Shown one piece after another: positions 16,193 to 24,474 of a stretch of 64,000 nt of DNA. The translations under genes and the position numbers were made by a program. The notes beneath the pieces are model-generated. The model was not told where the DNA came from. It did not search any database and worked only from the letters and a program-made list of their open reading frames with translations. The stretch covers positions 1 to 64,000 of the forward strand of contig JAZSOH010000013.1 of assembly GCA_045536815.1 (NCBI GenBank), read 5' to 3'. Source of the DNA: UMGS1279 sp045536815. Its GTDB lineage: Bacteria > Bacillota > Clostridia > Oscillospirales > Acutalibacteraceae. Each line of letters opens with the position of its first letter. Positions within the stretch are counted from its first letter, which is position 1.

Positions 16193-16221
16193 TTGACAAA
16201 AGATGTAAAAAGAAATAAAAT
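16193..16221 (+). promoter_or_regulatory. Sigma-A promoter
   Basis: Consensus TTGACA at 16193-16198, a 17-bp spacer and TAAAAT at 16216-16221, about 30 bp before the secreted NlpC-like gene. Confidence 0.8.
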
Positions 16222-16251
16222 AGTTAAAAACATATTATAGGAGCTTTTTAA

Positions 16252-17619
16252 ATGTTAAAATCAGTTTTAAAAAGACTTGGTAAATTTTTCGCTACGCTTG
16301 GTATGAGCATTTTGGTCTTTGTGCTTGAAAATAAGGTTCTTTCGGCAGCCATAGCCCTAATGCTTGTTTTGGCTATAACACTTAGCGTAGTTCTTTCGAC
16401 ACCAAAGACTAAAAACAATACCATAGAGACTGTCTCGCCTGATAGTAGCGTTTCTGTTATATTAAGCAGTGACGTACCGTCGCAAGAGCCGGTTACATCT
16501 TTAGAAAGTTCTTCAGAAGAGAAGACTACAACGACCACTACCACCTCAAAAGAGGTGTCTACAACCTCTAAAAAACCCACTTCTTCGAAGGATAACTCTT
16601 CTAAAAAACCTACACCTTCTAAAAAGCCTACCTCAAATGCGGCGGGTTGGGAAAATAAGTATAATACAAATCTTGACATTGAAGACAACGTTTTTATGGA
16701 CTCAATGGTTTATACGGGATATAACCTTAAAAAGCATAGAAAAGACGGAAATATGTGGAAGTATATTTTGGCTTCCCGAAAAAGAGGGCTTGGTTATCTT
16801 TCAAATATTTCTTACGGCGGCGGTTCAAGTGGTTATGAAACCAAAAACGGCAAACCCGACCTTAAGGCTTTTGCAAGGGGCGGTTTAGTTTGCGCCTCTT
16901 ATGCAACCTACGTTTATTTTAACTACCTACCCAACGTTGCGGGTATTGACACATCAAGTCTACCCCGCCCCGAAGACAGCACCTTGGCAGCCGAATGGTA
17001 CAAAGCGGCTATGAAATGGGTTAAGCTTGGTTATTCTAAAGAAATTTCATTTACCGCGAAAAAAGATTCATCGAACTATATTGTTTTTAAACCCAGCGAA
17101 GAAATTCCCATAGGCTCTATTGTTATTTTCTCAACTGTTAGAAAAGACGGTAGCGTTCATTGGGAAAGAAGAAGTCACGTTGCCATTTACGGCGGTTACA
17201 AAAACGGATACAACTGGATTTACCACGTAGGCAACGAGAACGGCCCTGAAATGTGTGCTATTGAACGTGTTCTTTACGGGCCTGATCCACAGTGGCCTTA
17301 TGCGGTTATCACACCTCCTTCAAATATTCGTATGGCGGCAAACCTTACCGTCAGCGTTACAGATGAAGAGGGTAAGGCAATTTCGGGCGCTACTGTTACT
17401 GCAAAAAACAGCGATACAGGAAAAACAGTAACCCTCGGTAAAACCGACAAAAATGGCAAAGCTTCGGTAGAGGGCCTTAAATATTCAAAATATTCGGTAA
17501 CCGTTTCGGCGGGAAAAGAATATGAAGAGAAGGCTGTTTTTGAAGTATCCCTTAATACGAAAAATAACAGTCAAAACATTTTGGCGGCCACTTTAAAGAA
17601 AAAAGCTACCAACCCTTAA
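16252..17619 (+). CDS. Membrane-anchored NlpC/P60-like protein with C-terminal CNA-B-type domain, 455 aa
   Basis: Domains in order: a cytoplasmic amphipathic start, one long hydrophobic anchor (about 17-50), a Ser/Thr/Lys/Pro linker of TTTT and KKPTPSKKPT units (55-130), a papain-like domain (135-350) and an Ig-like domain (364-450). The papain-like part has Cys214 in GGLVCASYATYVYF, His309 in RRSHVAIYGG and a further polar His325 in YHVGNENG, the Cys-His-polar order of NlpC/P60 endopeptidases. The C-terminal domain (SVTDEEGKAISGATV, TDKNGKASVEGL) is a carboxypeptidase-regulatory/CNA-B fold. A role in peptidoglycan turnover is likely. It is monocistronic with its own promoter and terminator. 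Confidence 0.8.
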   Translation: MLKSVLKRLGKFFATLGMSILVFVLENKVLSAAIALMLVLAITLSVVLSTPKTKNNTIETVSPDSSVSVILSSDVPSQEPVTSLESSSEEKTTTTTTTSKEVSTTSKKPTSSKDNSSKKPTPSKKPTSNAAGWENKYNTNLDIEDNVFMDSMVYTGYNLKKHRKDGNMWKYILASRKRGLGYLSNISYGGGSSGYETKNGKPDLKAFARGGLVCASYATYVYFNYLPNVAGIDTSSLPRPEDSTLAAEWYKAAMKWVKLGYSKEISFTAKKDSSNYIVFKPSEEIPIGSIVIFSTVRKDGSVHWERRSHVAIYGGYKNGYNWIYHVGNENGPEMCAIERVLYGPDPQWPYAVITPPSNIRMAANLTVSVTDEEGKAISGATVTAKNSDTGKTVTLGKTDKNGKASVEGLKYSKYSVTVSAGKEYEEKAVFEVSLNTKNNSQNILAATLKKKATNP

Positions 17620-17647
17620 AATCTATAGAAAACTCAAGATAAAATTT

Positions 17648-17685
17648 AAGCCCTTGCGGGAATTTTTTCCGCAAGGGCTTTTTCT
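17648..17685 (+). terminator. Rho-independent terminator
   Basis: AAGCCCTTGCGG at 17648-17659 pairs with CCGCAAGGGCTT at 17669-17680, followed by TTTTCTTTT. Confidence 0.9.
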
Positions 17686-17722
17686 TTTGCTTTTCGTTTT
17701 TTGAAAAAATTTTAAAAAACTA

Positions 17723-17751
17723 TTGACAAAGGAAGAAAGAGTAGTTATACT
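17723..17751 (+). promoter_or_regulatory. Sigma-A promoter of the GntR-ABC operon
   Basis: Consensus TTGACA at 17723-17728, exactly 17 bp, then TATACT at 17746-17751. The putative operator follows directly. Confidence 0.85.
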
Positions 17752-17753
17752 AT

Positions 17754-17780
17754 AACTGTACTAGGACAGATAATACAGTT
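17754..17780. promoter_or_regulatory. Probable GntR (YtrA-type) operator
   Basis: A 7-bp inverted repeat, AACTGTA (17754-17760) and TACAGTT (17774-17780), lies across the transcription start of the operon that begins with a YtrA-family regulator. Position and symmetry suggest autorepression. Confidence 0.55.
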
Positions 17781-17798
17781 TAGGGAAGGAGAGATACA

Positions 17799-18176
17799 AT
17801 GCTTAAAATCGATTGGCAAAGCGGCGTTCCCGCTTACGACCAAATAGTTAAAGGGTTCATAAAGCTAATAGCCGTTGGCGCTATGGCGGCAGGGGACAAA
17901 ATGCCTTCGGTTAGAGCTATGGCATCAAAGCTTGGCGTGAATCCCAACACTATTCAAAAGGCCTATCTTATTTTGGAGGAAAAGGGGATAATTTACAGTG
18001 TTGCGGGCAAAGGCTCATTTGTCAGCGACGGCGACGATGCTATTAAGACGGTTATAGAGAATTTTAAAGACCAGCTTGAAAAGACCGCAAAGGAACTTGC
18101 AAGGCTGGGTCTGTCAAAAGATGAACTTTCGGAAATAATAGATAAAGCATATAAAGAGGGAGGAAAAGAAAAATGA
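17799..18176 (+). CDS. GntR-family regulator, YtrA subfamily, 125 aa
   Basis: A short GntR regulator with an N-terminal winged helix (KMPSVRAMASKLGVNPNTIQKAY at about 34-56, then GKGSFV) and only a two-helix C-terminal dimerisation tail, the YtrA subfamily hallmark. It overlaps the ABC ATPase gene by 4 bp, the usual arrangement for YtrA regulators, which repress their own ABC operon and often respond to cell-envelope stress. The inverted repeat just downstream of the promoter is the likely site. Confidence 0.92.
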   Translation: MLKIDWQSGVPAYDQIVKGFIKLIAVGAMAAGDKMPSVRAMASKLGVNPNTIQKAYLILEEKGIIYSVAGKGSFVSDGDDAIKTVIENFKDQLEKTAKELARLGLSKDELSEIIDKAYKEGGKEK

Positions 18177-19072
18177 TTATTGCAAAAAATCTCTCAAAAC
18201 ATTTTGGGGAAACTGCCGCGCTTGACGGGATAAGCTTCGAAATAGAAAAAGGGCACGTATTTGGACTTATTGGTTCAAACGGTTCGGGAAAATCTACACT
18301 TCTTAGAATTATTTCGGGTGTTTACAGGCCCGAAGAGGGATTTATTTCGGTTGAAAATGAAGAGGTTTTTGACAACCCAAAGCTAAAGGGTAAAATTTTC
18401 TTCTTAAGTGATACACCCTTTTTCTTTGCGGGGGCGAATCTTTTAGAGATGGCTTCTTTTTATAAAAGCTTTTATCCGGATTTTTCAGATGAACGTTTAA
18501 GTAAAATGTGCGAAATTTTCGCAATAAATCCTAAGGGCAAAATTTCAAATATGTCAAAGGGAATGCAGCGTCAGGTGGCGGTTGCCCTCGCTTTTTCCTG
18601 CAGACCTAAATATCTTCTTTTAGACGAAGCCTTTGACGGCCTTGACCCTGTAATGCGAGAGCTTTTAAAACGTCTTATTTCAGACGACATTGAAGAGCTT
18701 GGAACAACCGTTATAATTGCATCCCACAATCTTCGCGAGCTTGAGGATATGTGCGATTTGGTTGGTCTTCTTCACAAAGGAAAGATTATTTTTAGCGGCG
18801 AGCTTGATAATATTAAATCACAGGTGCATAAAATTCAGGTGGTATTTAAAACTGTACCGGAACAGACCGTTTTCAAAAAGCTTAATCTTCTAAAAATTGA
18901 GCGCACGGGAAGTATGCTACAGCTTGTTATTAGGGGAGAATATGATGAAATTGAAAGCTTTATAAAGAAAATGGAGCCTATTTTTTATGAATCACTTTCA
19001 CCCACTTTGGAAGAACTATTTATATTTGAGTTAGGAGGGCTGGGCTATGACGTTAGCGGTATCGTCGGTTAA
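18173..19072 (+). CDS. ABC transporter ATP-binding protein, 299 aa
   Basis: ABC ATPase of the CcmA/YtrB type: Walker A GSNGSGKS near residue 40, signature MSKGMQRQ (a degenerate LSGGQ), Walker B YLLLDEAFDGLDP and a switch His in IIASHNLRELE, followed by a roughly 75-residue C-terminal domain. It overlaps both the GntR gene (4 bp) and the permease gene (26 bp). Such exporters have drug, peptide or envelope-maintenance roles; the substrate is unknown. Confidence 0.92.
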   Translation: MIIAKNLSKHFGETAALDGISFEIEKGHVFGLIGSNGSGKSTLLRIISGVYRPEEGFISVENEEVFDNPKLKGKIFFLSDTPFFFAGANLLEMASFYKSFYPDFSDERLSKMCEIFAINPKGKISNMSKGMQRQVAVALAFSCRPKYLLLDEAFDGLDPVMRELLKRLISDDIEELGTTVIIASHNLRELEDMCDLVGLLHKGKIIFSGELDNIKSQVHKIQVVFKTVPEQTVFKKLNLLKIERTGSMLQLVIRGEYDEIESFIKKMEPIFYESLSPTLEELFIFELGGLGYDVSGIVG

Positions 19073-20798
19073 AACTAAAAACAATATATTTAATATGATA
19101 CTATTTACCCTAAACAAAAATAAGGCATTTATAATTTTTTCGGCCATTTTAAGTATTTTAGCGGTGCCGATTTTTCCTCTTTTCACTGTTGTTAGGGGTG
19201 ATGAAAGCTATAGCTATATTTCAGACGTAGTTCTTGCGGCTTTGTTTGTTAGCTTTCTTATTTCGGCAGGAACAACCCTTCTTTTAACCGCTATGAACTT
19301 TAGCTTTATGCATTCAAAGAGCGGTTCGGATTTGTTTTTTGCAATTCCAATGACGAGAAGAGAGCTTTTTACTGCAAGGCTTCTGTCTTCGGCGATAGGC
19401 GGGGTTATCCCAATGATAATACCAAGCATATCTGCCGCGGTTATGTGCTCTGCAAATGGGTATGAGAGTTACTCTTTAGGCGCGTTACTGCTTTTACTTA
19501 TGTCCTTTTTGGCTTCGGTTATTTTCGCGGTTGTGGGAAGCTTTTTTATGCTTTTTGCGGGAAGAACCTTTGAGGCGGTCGCCTCTCTTTTAATTGTTAA
19601 CATCGGCCTTCCGCTTATGGCGTTAGTTATTGTAGAGCAAATGATAAATAATCTCTACGGTCTTCCAATGTCAACCTTTGACACTGAATTTTATCTTGGA
19701 TTTTCTCCCATTTTGTCTCTCGGCTATGCCGCCTTTATGGTTGTGGACAGTACCATTTTAGAGATAAATTTCATTATGCCTGTATCTACTATAATCTGGC
19801 TAATACTGTCGGCTATTCTTTTTGTTATCTCTTTAATTTTCGTCAAGAAAAGAAAAAGCGAAAGTGCCGCTTCGGCTTTCGCCCACAAGGCGATGCCCAT
19901 AATTATTACCGCAATATCAAGCGTTTTGGTTGCGTTTTTATTCGGCGTTATTTTTACGGGAGGCATAAATTACAGCTTTACATTTGTATTTTTTGCCCTA
20001 GTTGGCGCACTGCTCGCCGCAACCGTTTTGGGAGCAGTCTTTAACCGAAATTTTAAAAATATCACAGGCAATATAATTGTTGGTGCAGTTTCGGGCATAG
20101 TATATTCGGCATTTTTAATTATTTTGGCAACCGGCGGCTTTGGCTACGTAGAAAGAGTTCCAAGCATTGATAACATAGAATCGGCCACCTACATTGTAAG
20201 GGGCTCGTCATACAGTATCAACAGTGACTTTGCGTCGACCACCTTTACCGAAAGAGAGGATATTGAGTCTCTTATTGAGGTACAAAAAAATGTAATCAAA
20301 AACAGGGTGATTAACGAAAACGAACGCGGACAGACTTTGAGGGTTGTTTATAAGATGAAAAACGGCAACCTATTCATAAGAAATTACGATGTTGCGTGTC
20401 ATATTGCAAGTAACAACTTTGCGCTGCTGGACCAAAAAGAAGAAAAAATGAACAACACCGGTTTTCTCTTTGGTAGCGAGGCAAGTGTTAGAATGGAAAT
20501 AACCTACAAATCTGATGACTATAACGATAAGTATGAGCGCTTTATAATATCAAAAGAGGATTCAAAAGCACTTATAAGCAGCGCAATTAAAGAACACAAA
20601 ACCACCGACAATGAGGCAGTTATTCAAAGAGTATATCTTTATAATGTGTGTATTGAGGACAAGGGCGCAGAAATTTTAGGTATTGAAAGAGAAGGAAACG
20701 TTTACGAAACAATAATTTCGATAAACCCAAATAGCCCTCAAACGGCTAAGCTTTTAGAAGAAATAAAAGTAAGGTCGTATGAACTTAAAAACGAATAG
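19047..20798 (+). CDS. ABC transporter permease with extracytoplasmic domain, 583 aa
   Basis: ABC-2-like membrane component. It has about eight hydrophobic segments between residues 25 and 360 (SGSDLFFAIPMTRRELF is the typical loop after helix 2) and a large hydrophilic C-terminal region of about 220 residues after the last helix, which would lie outside the membrane. The start at 19047 lies within the end of the ATPase gene and has AGGAGGG upstream. It is the last gene of the GntR-ABC operon. Confidence 0.85.
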   Translation: MTLAVSSVKTKNNIFNMILFTLNKNKAFIIFSAILSILAVPIFPLFTVVRGDESYSYISDVVLAALFVSFLISAGTTLLLTAMNFSFMHSKSGSDLFFAIPMTRRELFTARLLSSAIGGVIPMIIPSISAAVMCSANGYESYSLGALLLLLMSFLASVIFAVVGSFFMLFAGRTFEAVASLLIVNIGLPLMALVIVEQMINNLYGLPMSTFDTEFYLGFSPILSLGYAAFMVVDSTILEINFIMPVSTIIWLILSAILFVISLIFVKKRKSESAASAFAHKAMPIIITAISSVLVAFLFGVIFTGGINYSFTFVFFALVGALLAATVLGAVFNRNFKNITGNIIVGAVSGIVYSAFLIILATGGFGYVERVPSIDNIESATYIVRGSSYSINSDFASTTFTEREDIESLIEVQKNVIKNRVINENERGQTLRVVYKMKNGNLFIRNYDVACHIASNNFALLDQKEEKMNNTGFLFGSEASVRMEITYKSDDYNDKYERFIISKEDSKALISSAIKEHKTTDNEAVIQRVYLYNVCIEDKGAEILGIEREGNVYETIISINPNSPQTAKLLEEIKVRSYELKNE

Positions 20799-20799
20799 G

Positions 20800-20830
20800 A
20801 AAAAGGCGGGTGACAAACCCGCCTTTTTCC
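20800..20830 (+). terminator. Terminator of the GntR-ABC operon
   Basis: AAAAAGGCGGG (20800-20810) pairs with CCCGCCTTTTT (20818-20828) around a 7-nt loop, directly after the stop codon. Confidence 0.9.
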
Positions 20831-20839
20831 TTATACTTT

Positions 20840-20880
20840 TCAAAAACAAATCCGATAAACCGTTTAGGCTTATCGGATTT
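20840..20880 (-). terminator. Terminator of rny
   Basis: AAATCCGATAA (20848-20858) and TTATCGGATTT (20870-20880) form an 11-bp stem. The A-rich 20840-20847 gives a T-tract on the minus strand immediately after rny. Confidence 0.8.
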
Positions 20881-20890
20881 TAGTTTTATA

Positions 20891-22447
20891 TTATTTTGCG
20901 TAGTCAATAGCTCTATTCTCGCGAATAACATTAACCTTAATTTGTCCGGGATATTCCAAATCGTCTTCATAGCGTTTTGCAATATCGCGAGCCATAATAA
21001 TCATCTGGTCATCTGAAATAACCTCAGGCTTAACTACGATGCGAACCTCACGTCCTGCCTGAATAGCGTATGAGCTTTCAACACCTGCGAAAGAATTTGC
21101 AATTTCTTCAAGCTTTTCAAGACGTTTAATGTAGTTTTCAATGTTCTCACGTCTGGCACCTGGACGAGCAGCAGAAATAGCGTCGGCCGCCTGAACAAGA
21201 CAGGCGATAACTGTTTTTGCTTCAACGTCGCCGTGGTGAGCGTGAATTGCATGAACAACGGCTTCGCTTTCTTTACACTTCTTAGCAACCTCAATACCAA
21301 GCTGAATGTGAGAACCTTCTTGCTCGTGGTCAAGGGCTTTACCAATATCGTGTAGAAGACCTGCCCTACGTGCCAAGGTTACATCTTCGCCAAGCTCTGC
21401 CGCCATAAGACCGGCAAGGTAGCTAACCTCTAAAGAGTGGTTAAGAACATTTTGACCGTAGCTTGTACGGTAGTGAAGTTTACCTAAAAGACGGATAAGC
21501 TCGGGATGAAGGTTGTGTATACCTGCATCAAGCATTGCACGTTCACCCTCAGCTTTAATGGTACGCTCAACATCGGCAGTAGCCTTTGCAACCGTTTCTT
21601 CAATACGGGCGGGATGAATTCTTCCGTCAAGGATAAGCTTTTCAAGAGAAAGCCTTGCAATTTCCCTTCTAACAGGGTCAAAGCAAGAAAGTGTGATTGC
21701 TTCGGGAGTATCGTCAATAATAAGGTCAACACCCGTAGCGGTTTCAAGGGCGCGAATGTTACGTCCCTCGCGGCCGATTATACGGCCCTTCATTTCGTCG
21801 CTTGGAAGCTCAACAACCGAGATTGTAGCCTCGGAAGAGTGGTCTGCCGCGCAACGCTGAATGGCTTGTGAAACAAGCTCTTTAGCCTTTTGGTCAGTTT
21901 CTTCTTTAAGATTTTGTTCAAACTCCAAAATCTTAACTGCTTTTTCGTGATCAAGCTCACTATCCAAAATGGAAAGCAGTTGTGCTTTAGCCTGTTCGGC
22001 AGTAAATCCTGAAATTTTTTCAAGCATTTCGAACTGACTTTTTTTGAGGCGGTCAACCTCAACTAATTGGTCTTCAACTTCTTTTACTTTTTTAGCTAGT
22101 TTTTCTTCTTTTGCTTCGAGATTATCGGTTTTACGGTCAAGATTTTCTTCCTTTTGTTGAAGCCTATGCTCCTGACGTTGAATTTCACTGCGACGTTCAC
22201 GGAGCTCTTTCTCCGAGTCGCTTCTTTGTCTGTGAATTTCTTCTTTAGCTTCAATAAGTAGTTCTTTTTTCTTGGCCTCTGCAGTTTTCATAGCGTCGCT
22301 TAAAATTTTTCTTGCCTGTTCTTCTGCGGTACCTAAAGCGGTTTTATCAGCCCTTTTTCTGAAAGCTGAACCGAAGGCGAAAAACAAAACGGCAACCAAA
22401 ACAACAAGAGCTGCGCCGATAATATAAAAAAGCGGTTCTGTGGGCAT
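20891..22447 (-). CDS. rny: Ribonuclease Y, 518 aa
   Basis: Membrane-anchored endoribonuclease that initiates mRNA decay in Firmicutes. In order: an N-terminal membrane helix (residues 5-24), a long charged coiled coil of Glu/Lys/Arg/Gln heptads (about 30-200), a KH domain (MKGRIIGREGRNIRALE), an HD domain with the catalytic LLHDIGKA and the C-terminal RNase Y domain ending in RENRAIDYAK. I chose the ATG at 22447 because GGGAGGTG precedes it and MPTEPLFYIIG starts the membrane helix. The frame stays open upstream to 22534, but that extension has no ribosome site and runs towards the upstream terminator. 518 aa matches the family. Confidence 0.96.
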   Translation of the reverse strand: MPTEPLFYIIGAALVVLVAVLFFAFGSAFRKRADKTALGTAEEQARKILSDAMKTAEAKKKELLIEAKEEIHRQRSDSEKELRERRSEIQRQEHRLQQKEENLDRKTDNLEAKEEKLAKKVKEVEDQLVEVDRLKKSQFEMLEKISGFTAEQAKAQLLSILDSELDHEKAVKILEFEQNLKEETDQKAKELVSQAIQRCAADHSSEATISVVELPSDEMKGRIIGREGRNIRALETATGVDLIIDDTPEAITLSCFDPVRREIARLSLEKLILDGRIHPARIEETVAKATADVERTIKAEGERAMLDAGIHNLHPELIRLLGKLHYRTSYGQNVLNHSLEVSYLAGLMAAELGEDVTLARRAGLLHDIGKALDHEQEGSHIQLGIEVAKKCKESEAVVHAIHAHHGDVEAKTVIACLVQAADAISAARPGARRENIENYIKRLEKLEEIANSFAGVESSYAIQAGREVRIVVKPEVISDDQMIIMARDIAKRYEDDLEYPGQIKVNVIRENRAIDYAK

Positions 22448-22523
22448 AAAAGCACCTCCCTTTTTTATAGCGTGTTGAGAAAGGCCACGCGCCAGCCTTG
22501 ATACATAAATTAGAAGTAAGCAA

Positions 22524-22573
22524 ACAAAAAACACGAAAAGACCTGTCCCAAAACAGAAAGACTTTTCGTGTTT
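22524..22573 (-). terminator. Terminator between a leader RNA and rny
   Basis: On the minus strand a 12-bp stem (22573-22562 with 22540-22529), extended by an inner ACAGAAAG/CCTGT stem, is followed by TTTTTTG. It lies upstream of rny, downstream of a strong promoter, so it ends a short RNA or acts as an attenuator. Confidence 0.75.
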
Positions 22574-22740
22574 ATATAATAAAACCTATAATACAGGCAA
22601 AATACACTACGGGTAGTGTTTGCCTTTTAATATTAAAAATTCGTTATATAAATGGCGCGAAGGCCAGTAGAAAAAAGCATCTGCCCAAAAGGGACACAAT
22701 ATTTTCAATAGTTTACAGTATTACTTACTATAACTATACC
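22524..22740 (-). ncRNA. Candidate small structured RNA upstream of rny
   Basis: A consensus minus-strand promoter (22775-22747) and a strong terminator (22573-22524) bracket about 215 nt with no credible ORF. Inside are a 6-bp-plus hairpin at 22625-22595 (AGGCAAA..CACTAC paired with GTAGTG..TTTGCCT) and a TGGC/GCCA hairpin at 22666-22653. Size and layout would suit a 6S-like RNA or a long attenuated leader of rny. I cannot match it to a known family by eye: it lacks the SRP and T-box signatures, and the 6S closing stem is not clear. Confidence 0.45.
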
Positions 22741-22746
22741 ATATAT

Positions 22747-22775
22747 ATTGTATAACGAATTTTCCTCTATGTCAA
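22747..22775 (-). promoter_or_regulatory. Sigma-A promoter upstream of rny
   Basis: Minus-strand TTGACA (22775-22770), a 17-bp spacer and TACAAT (22752-22747). The start point would be near 22740, about 290 bp before rny. Confidence 0.8.
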
Positions 22776-22823
22776 GTAAAAATTACTAAAAGTATTATCA
22801 AAAATTAGTTTAAATATTTATTT

Positions 22824-23600
22824 TTAGCGCCTTCTGGAAATAACCTCTTTGCCGTTTTCAAGATTTTCTTTATACTTTTTGCGGTCGCGAACAAATGAGA
22901 CAATTATAAAAACTGCCGCAACAAAAGCGCCTATTATCATAATCCAAATAATTATAAATTCAAAAACCGAGGAAGCGTCCCAAGCCGCTGAGGTTTTAAC
23001 ATCTTTAATTTCAAGACCCTTAACGGTACTGAAGGCGGCTGAGGTTTTCGTTTCGCTTTTCTCACCCGAAAAAATCTGCGAAAGAGAATAAATTTTACCG
23101 TTTCTTATAGTGATATACATAACGGTATAGAACTCGCCGTTTTGGTCTTGGTCAGAGAAGCGAACCTCAATCATTTGCATATCATTTATTTTAACAATTC
23201 GCCAACTGGCTTCGGGAATTGTAACGAGTTTTTTTGTAACCTCAAGCAGTGCATCTTCGTTTAATAAAGAAAGCTCTATTATATCTTTAGAAAAATCGGT
23301 CTCGAAGCTTTTTAAAATAAGTTGGGTTTTATTTTTTGTGTCGAGGCCAAATACAACGATATTATTTTGAGAAAGATATGTTTTGAAGGAAGATAGGGTA
23401 TAACCGAGTATTTCTATTTTTTCGGAATTTTTGGCAGCATTTTCGTCGTTTAAAAGAATATAATCTTCCGATACGCTAAGCGTTAAATTTTCTTCCTTTA
23501 TCTGCAAGGTTTTTTCTTCACAAAGAGCCGAAAAGGTTCCAAGTGACAAAACTGCTATTATGAGAAAAACTGTTGCAAGGCTCTTTAAAAAGCCCTTCAT
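22824..23600 (-). CDS. Secreted protein with C-terminal membrane anchor, unknown function, 258 aa
   Basis: It has an N-terminal signal peptide (about residues 1-27, ending FSALC), an extracytoplasmic beta-rich domain of about 175 residues, then one strong membrane helix (about 215-240) and a basic tail ending SRRR. The domain has the general look of DUF1795/PsbP-like proteins (an early TLSVSEDYILL and a late YTVMYITIRNGKIYSL), but no diagnostic motif is seen. It sits 24 bp downstream of folD in the minus-strand block and could be co-transcribed with lgt-folD. Confidence 0.7.
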   Translation of the reverse strand: MKGFLKSLATVFLIIAVLSLGTFSALCEEKTLQIKEENLTLSVSEDYILLNDENAAKNSEKIEILGYTLSSFKTYLSQNNIVVFGLDTKNKTQLILKSFETDFSKDIIELSLLNEDALLEVTKKLVTIPEASWRIVKINDMQMIEVRFSDQDQNGEFYTVMYITIRNGKIYSLSQIFSGEKSETKTSAAFSTVKGLEIKDVKTSAAWDASSVFEFIIIWIMIIGAFVAAVFIIVSFVRDRKKYKENLENGKEVISRRR

Positions 23601-23624
23601 AATGCTTTCAGTCCTTTCGGATTA

Positions 23625-24473
23625 TTAAATATTATTTTGGCGCTTGGCCGCAGTAACGGTGTTTGCCATTAGCATTGAGATTGTCATAGGGCCTACACCA
23701 CCGGGAACCGGGGTGATGAATGAGCATTTTTTTGCTACGTTTTCAAAATCTACGTCGCCGCAAAGCTTTCCGCCTTCGGGGCGATTCATACCAACGTCAA
23801 TAACAACCGCGCCCTCTTTTACCATATCGGCAGTAACAAAGTTTGCCCTACCCACCGCGGCAACCAAAATGTCGGCTTTCTTTGTTATTTCATTTAAATT
23901 AACGGTTTTAGAGTGGCAAATTGTTACGGTGCCATGCTCGTGAAGAAGAAGCATTGACATTGGTTTACCAACTATATTTGAGCGGCCGATAACCACGCAG
24001 TTTTTGCCCTGAACCGAAATGCCTGATTCTTTTAAAAGTCTCATGACACCTGCGGGGGTACAAGGCAAAAAGTCGAAATCGCCTATCATAATTTTACCGA
24101 CATTTATGGGATGAAATGCGTCAACATCTTTTTCGGGAGAAATGGCATTTATAACCGCTTTTTCGTCTAAATGTTTGGGAAGAGGCATTTGGCACAAAAT
24201 GCCGTTTATATCCGGCCTTTTGTTAAGGGTATCAATAAGGTCTAAAAGCTCTTCCATATTAGTATCTTGAGGCAAAGCATACTCTTCAGAATAAATAGAA
24301 AGCTCTGCACAGGCCTTTTTCTTATTATTTACATAAACTCTTGAGGCGGGGTCATCGCCTACAATTATAACTGCAAGACCGACATTTATGCCTTTATCCT
24401 TTAATTTTAAAACCTCTTCTTTAAGTTCGGCTTTGGTTTTTGCCGCTATTTCTTTACCGTTGATAATTTGCAT
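23625..24473 (-). CDS. folD: Bifunctional methylenetetrahydrofolate dehydrogenase/cyclohydrolase FolD, 282 aa
   Basis: Interconverts 5,10-methylene-THF and 10-formyl-THF. Family motifs are clear: VGDDPASRVYVNNKKKAC with the catalytic Lys near residue 56, LCQMPLPKHL (QxPLP), PEKDVDAFHPINVGK, the NADP-binding VVIGRSNIVGKPMS and the C-terminal TPVPGGVGPMTISML. I took the ATG at 24473, one base after the lgt stop, because GAGGAGAAC lies before it; the frame extends a few codons further upstream without support. Part of the lgt-folD pair. Confidence 0.96.
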   Translation of the reverse strand: MQIINGKEIAAKTKAELKEEVLKLKDKGINVGLAVIIVGDDPASRVYVNNKKKACAELSIYSEEYALPQDTNMEELLDLIDTLNKRPDINGILCQMPLPKHLDEKAVINAISPEKDVDAFHPINVGKIMIGDFDFLPCTPAGVMRLLKESGISVQGKNCVVIGRSNIVGKPMSMLLLHEHGTVTICHSKTVNLNEITKKADILVAAVGRANFVTADMVKEGAVVIDVGMNRPEGGKLCGDVDFENVAKKCSFITPVPGGVGPMTISMLMANTVTAAKRQNNI

Positions 24474-24474
24474 A

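Noticed and set aside
22448..22534. N-terminal extension of RNase Y by 29 codons
   Set aside because: No ribosome site; the extension runs towards the upstream terminator region, while GGGAGGTG sits right before ATG 22447.
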